A stretch of 7,013 bases of DNA, taken from contig JAHRVZ010000216.1 in the NCBI GenBank assembly GCA_019090405.1, positions 1 through 7,013 on the forward strand, given 5' to 3'. The position numbers and the translations under genes are program-made. The notes below the pieces were generated by a model that saw only the letters and a program-made list of their open reading frames with translations, was not told the DNA's origin and searched no databases. Shown here piece by piece: positions 6,688 through 7,013 of the stretch (the stretch's first letter is position 1; each line of letters begins with the position of its first letter). Origin of the DNA: Paracoccaceae bacterium. GTDB taxonomy: Bacteria > Pseudomonadota > Alphaproteobacteria > Rhodobacterales > Rhodobacteraceae.

Positions 6688-7013
6688 TTAAACGACGACC
6701 TTTATCCGCTCTTGTTCGCCAACACCAAATACCCGTTTATAGCGTTCTATCTCTTCCGGCGGGCCCATAGCCTTTTCCGGATTATCCGAAAGCTTGACCG
6801 TAGGGCGCCCATTCGCAGAGACCGCTTTGCAAACCATCGAAAACGGAGCCAGCCCGTCATTTGGCACCAACCCACGGAAATCATTGGTCAGTAGTGTGCC
6901 CCAGCCAAACGAAGTATTTACCTGACCTGAAAACTGCGATTGCAACTCTATGACCTTATCCACGTCCAACCCATCTGAGAAAATCACTCGTTTGCTCAAC
7001 GGATCCTCACCGC
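6688..7013 (-). CDS. pncB: Nicotinate phosphoribosyltransferase, C-terminal part (runs off the right edge)
   Basis: The enzyme joins nicotinate and phosphoribosyl pyrophosphate, with ATP hydrolysis, to make nicotinate mononucleotide in the Preiss-Handler NAD salvage pathway. Only about the last 107 residues are present; the frame is open to the window edge (GEDPLSKR at its visible start), so the N-terminus and the catalytic His region are outside, and the TTG at 6999 is not the true start. Recognisable family blocks are KRVIFSDGLDVDK, SFGWGTLLTNDF, PFSMVCKAVSANGRPTVKLSD, and a C-terminal ERYKRVFG. The equivalents in the E. coli enzyme are VFSDNLDL, SFGIGT and NGKPVAKLSDSPGK. The variant here (TNDF, EKAMGPPEEIERY) resembles alphaproteobacterial versions, from memory of the family. 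The stop is TAA at 6688-6690. It is convergent with the transporter cluster and probably unrelated in function. Confidence 0.92.
   Translation of the reverse strand, partial: GEDPLSKRVIFSDGLDVDKVIELQSQFSGQVNTSFGWGTLLTNDFRGLVPNDGLAPFSMVCKAVSANGRPTVKLSDNPEKAMGPPEEIERYKRVFGVGEQERIKVVV

Noticed and set aside
6426..6894. Two + strand open frames of 114 and 92 codons running through the dehydrogenase end, the palindromes and pncB
   Set aside because: They cross the convergent intergenic region, overlap pncB coding on the opposite strand and contain no domain; the palindromes make their middle low in complexity.

Overview
The window looks like chromosomal DNA from an alphaproteobacterium, most likely a marine Rhodobacteraceae (Roseobacter-type) species. 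This is an inference from moderate GC content, the style of the encoded proteins and the alphaproteobacterial look of the nicotinate phosphoribosyltransferase C-terminus; no rRNA or other marker gene is present to confirm it.

Layout. Positions 1-96 are a short upstream leader with no gene. From 97 to 6550 the + strand carries a five-gene cluster for a peptide/nickel/opine-class (Dpp/Opp-like) ABC importer plus one enzyme: a periplasmic solute-binding protein (97-1578), two membrane permeases (1736-2683 and 2680-3495), one protein with two fused ATPase domains (3492-5102) and an NAD(P)-dependent aldehyde dehydrogenase (5099-6550). The last four genes are joined by three successive ATGA stop/start overlaps, so they are almost certainly one translationally coupled unit. 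The binding-protein gene is set apart from them by a 157-base gap with a perfect-stem intrinsic terminator, a possible 8-codon upstream ORF with its own Shine-Dalgarno sequence, and a permease start that has no Shine-Dalgarno sequence. After the aldehyde dehydrogenase comes a 137-base convergent intergenic region containing two adjacent perfect 21-base palindromes. The 3' end of pncB then enters from the right edge on the - strand.

How the genes work together. The binding protein should capture a solute in the periplasm, the two permeases form the channel, and the fused ATPase powers import. The aldehyde dehydrogenase, locked into the same coupled unit, suggests that the imported compound is, or is catabolised to, an aldehyde that is oxidised to a carboxylate. 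The ligand cannot be read from sequence. pncB (NAD salvage) is convergent and is probably an unrelated neighbour.

No mobile element, CRISPR array, tRNA or rRNA is visible. The most interesting non-coding signals are the short ORF and terminator in the gap after the binding-protein gene, and the paired palindromes at the convergent gene ends. I did not find a clearly new biological system.
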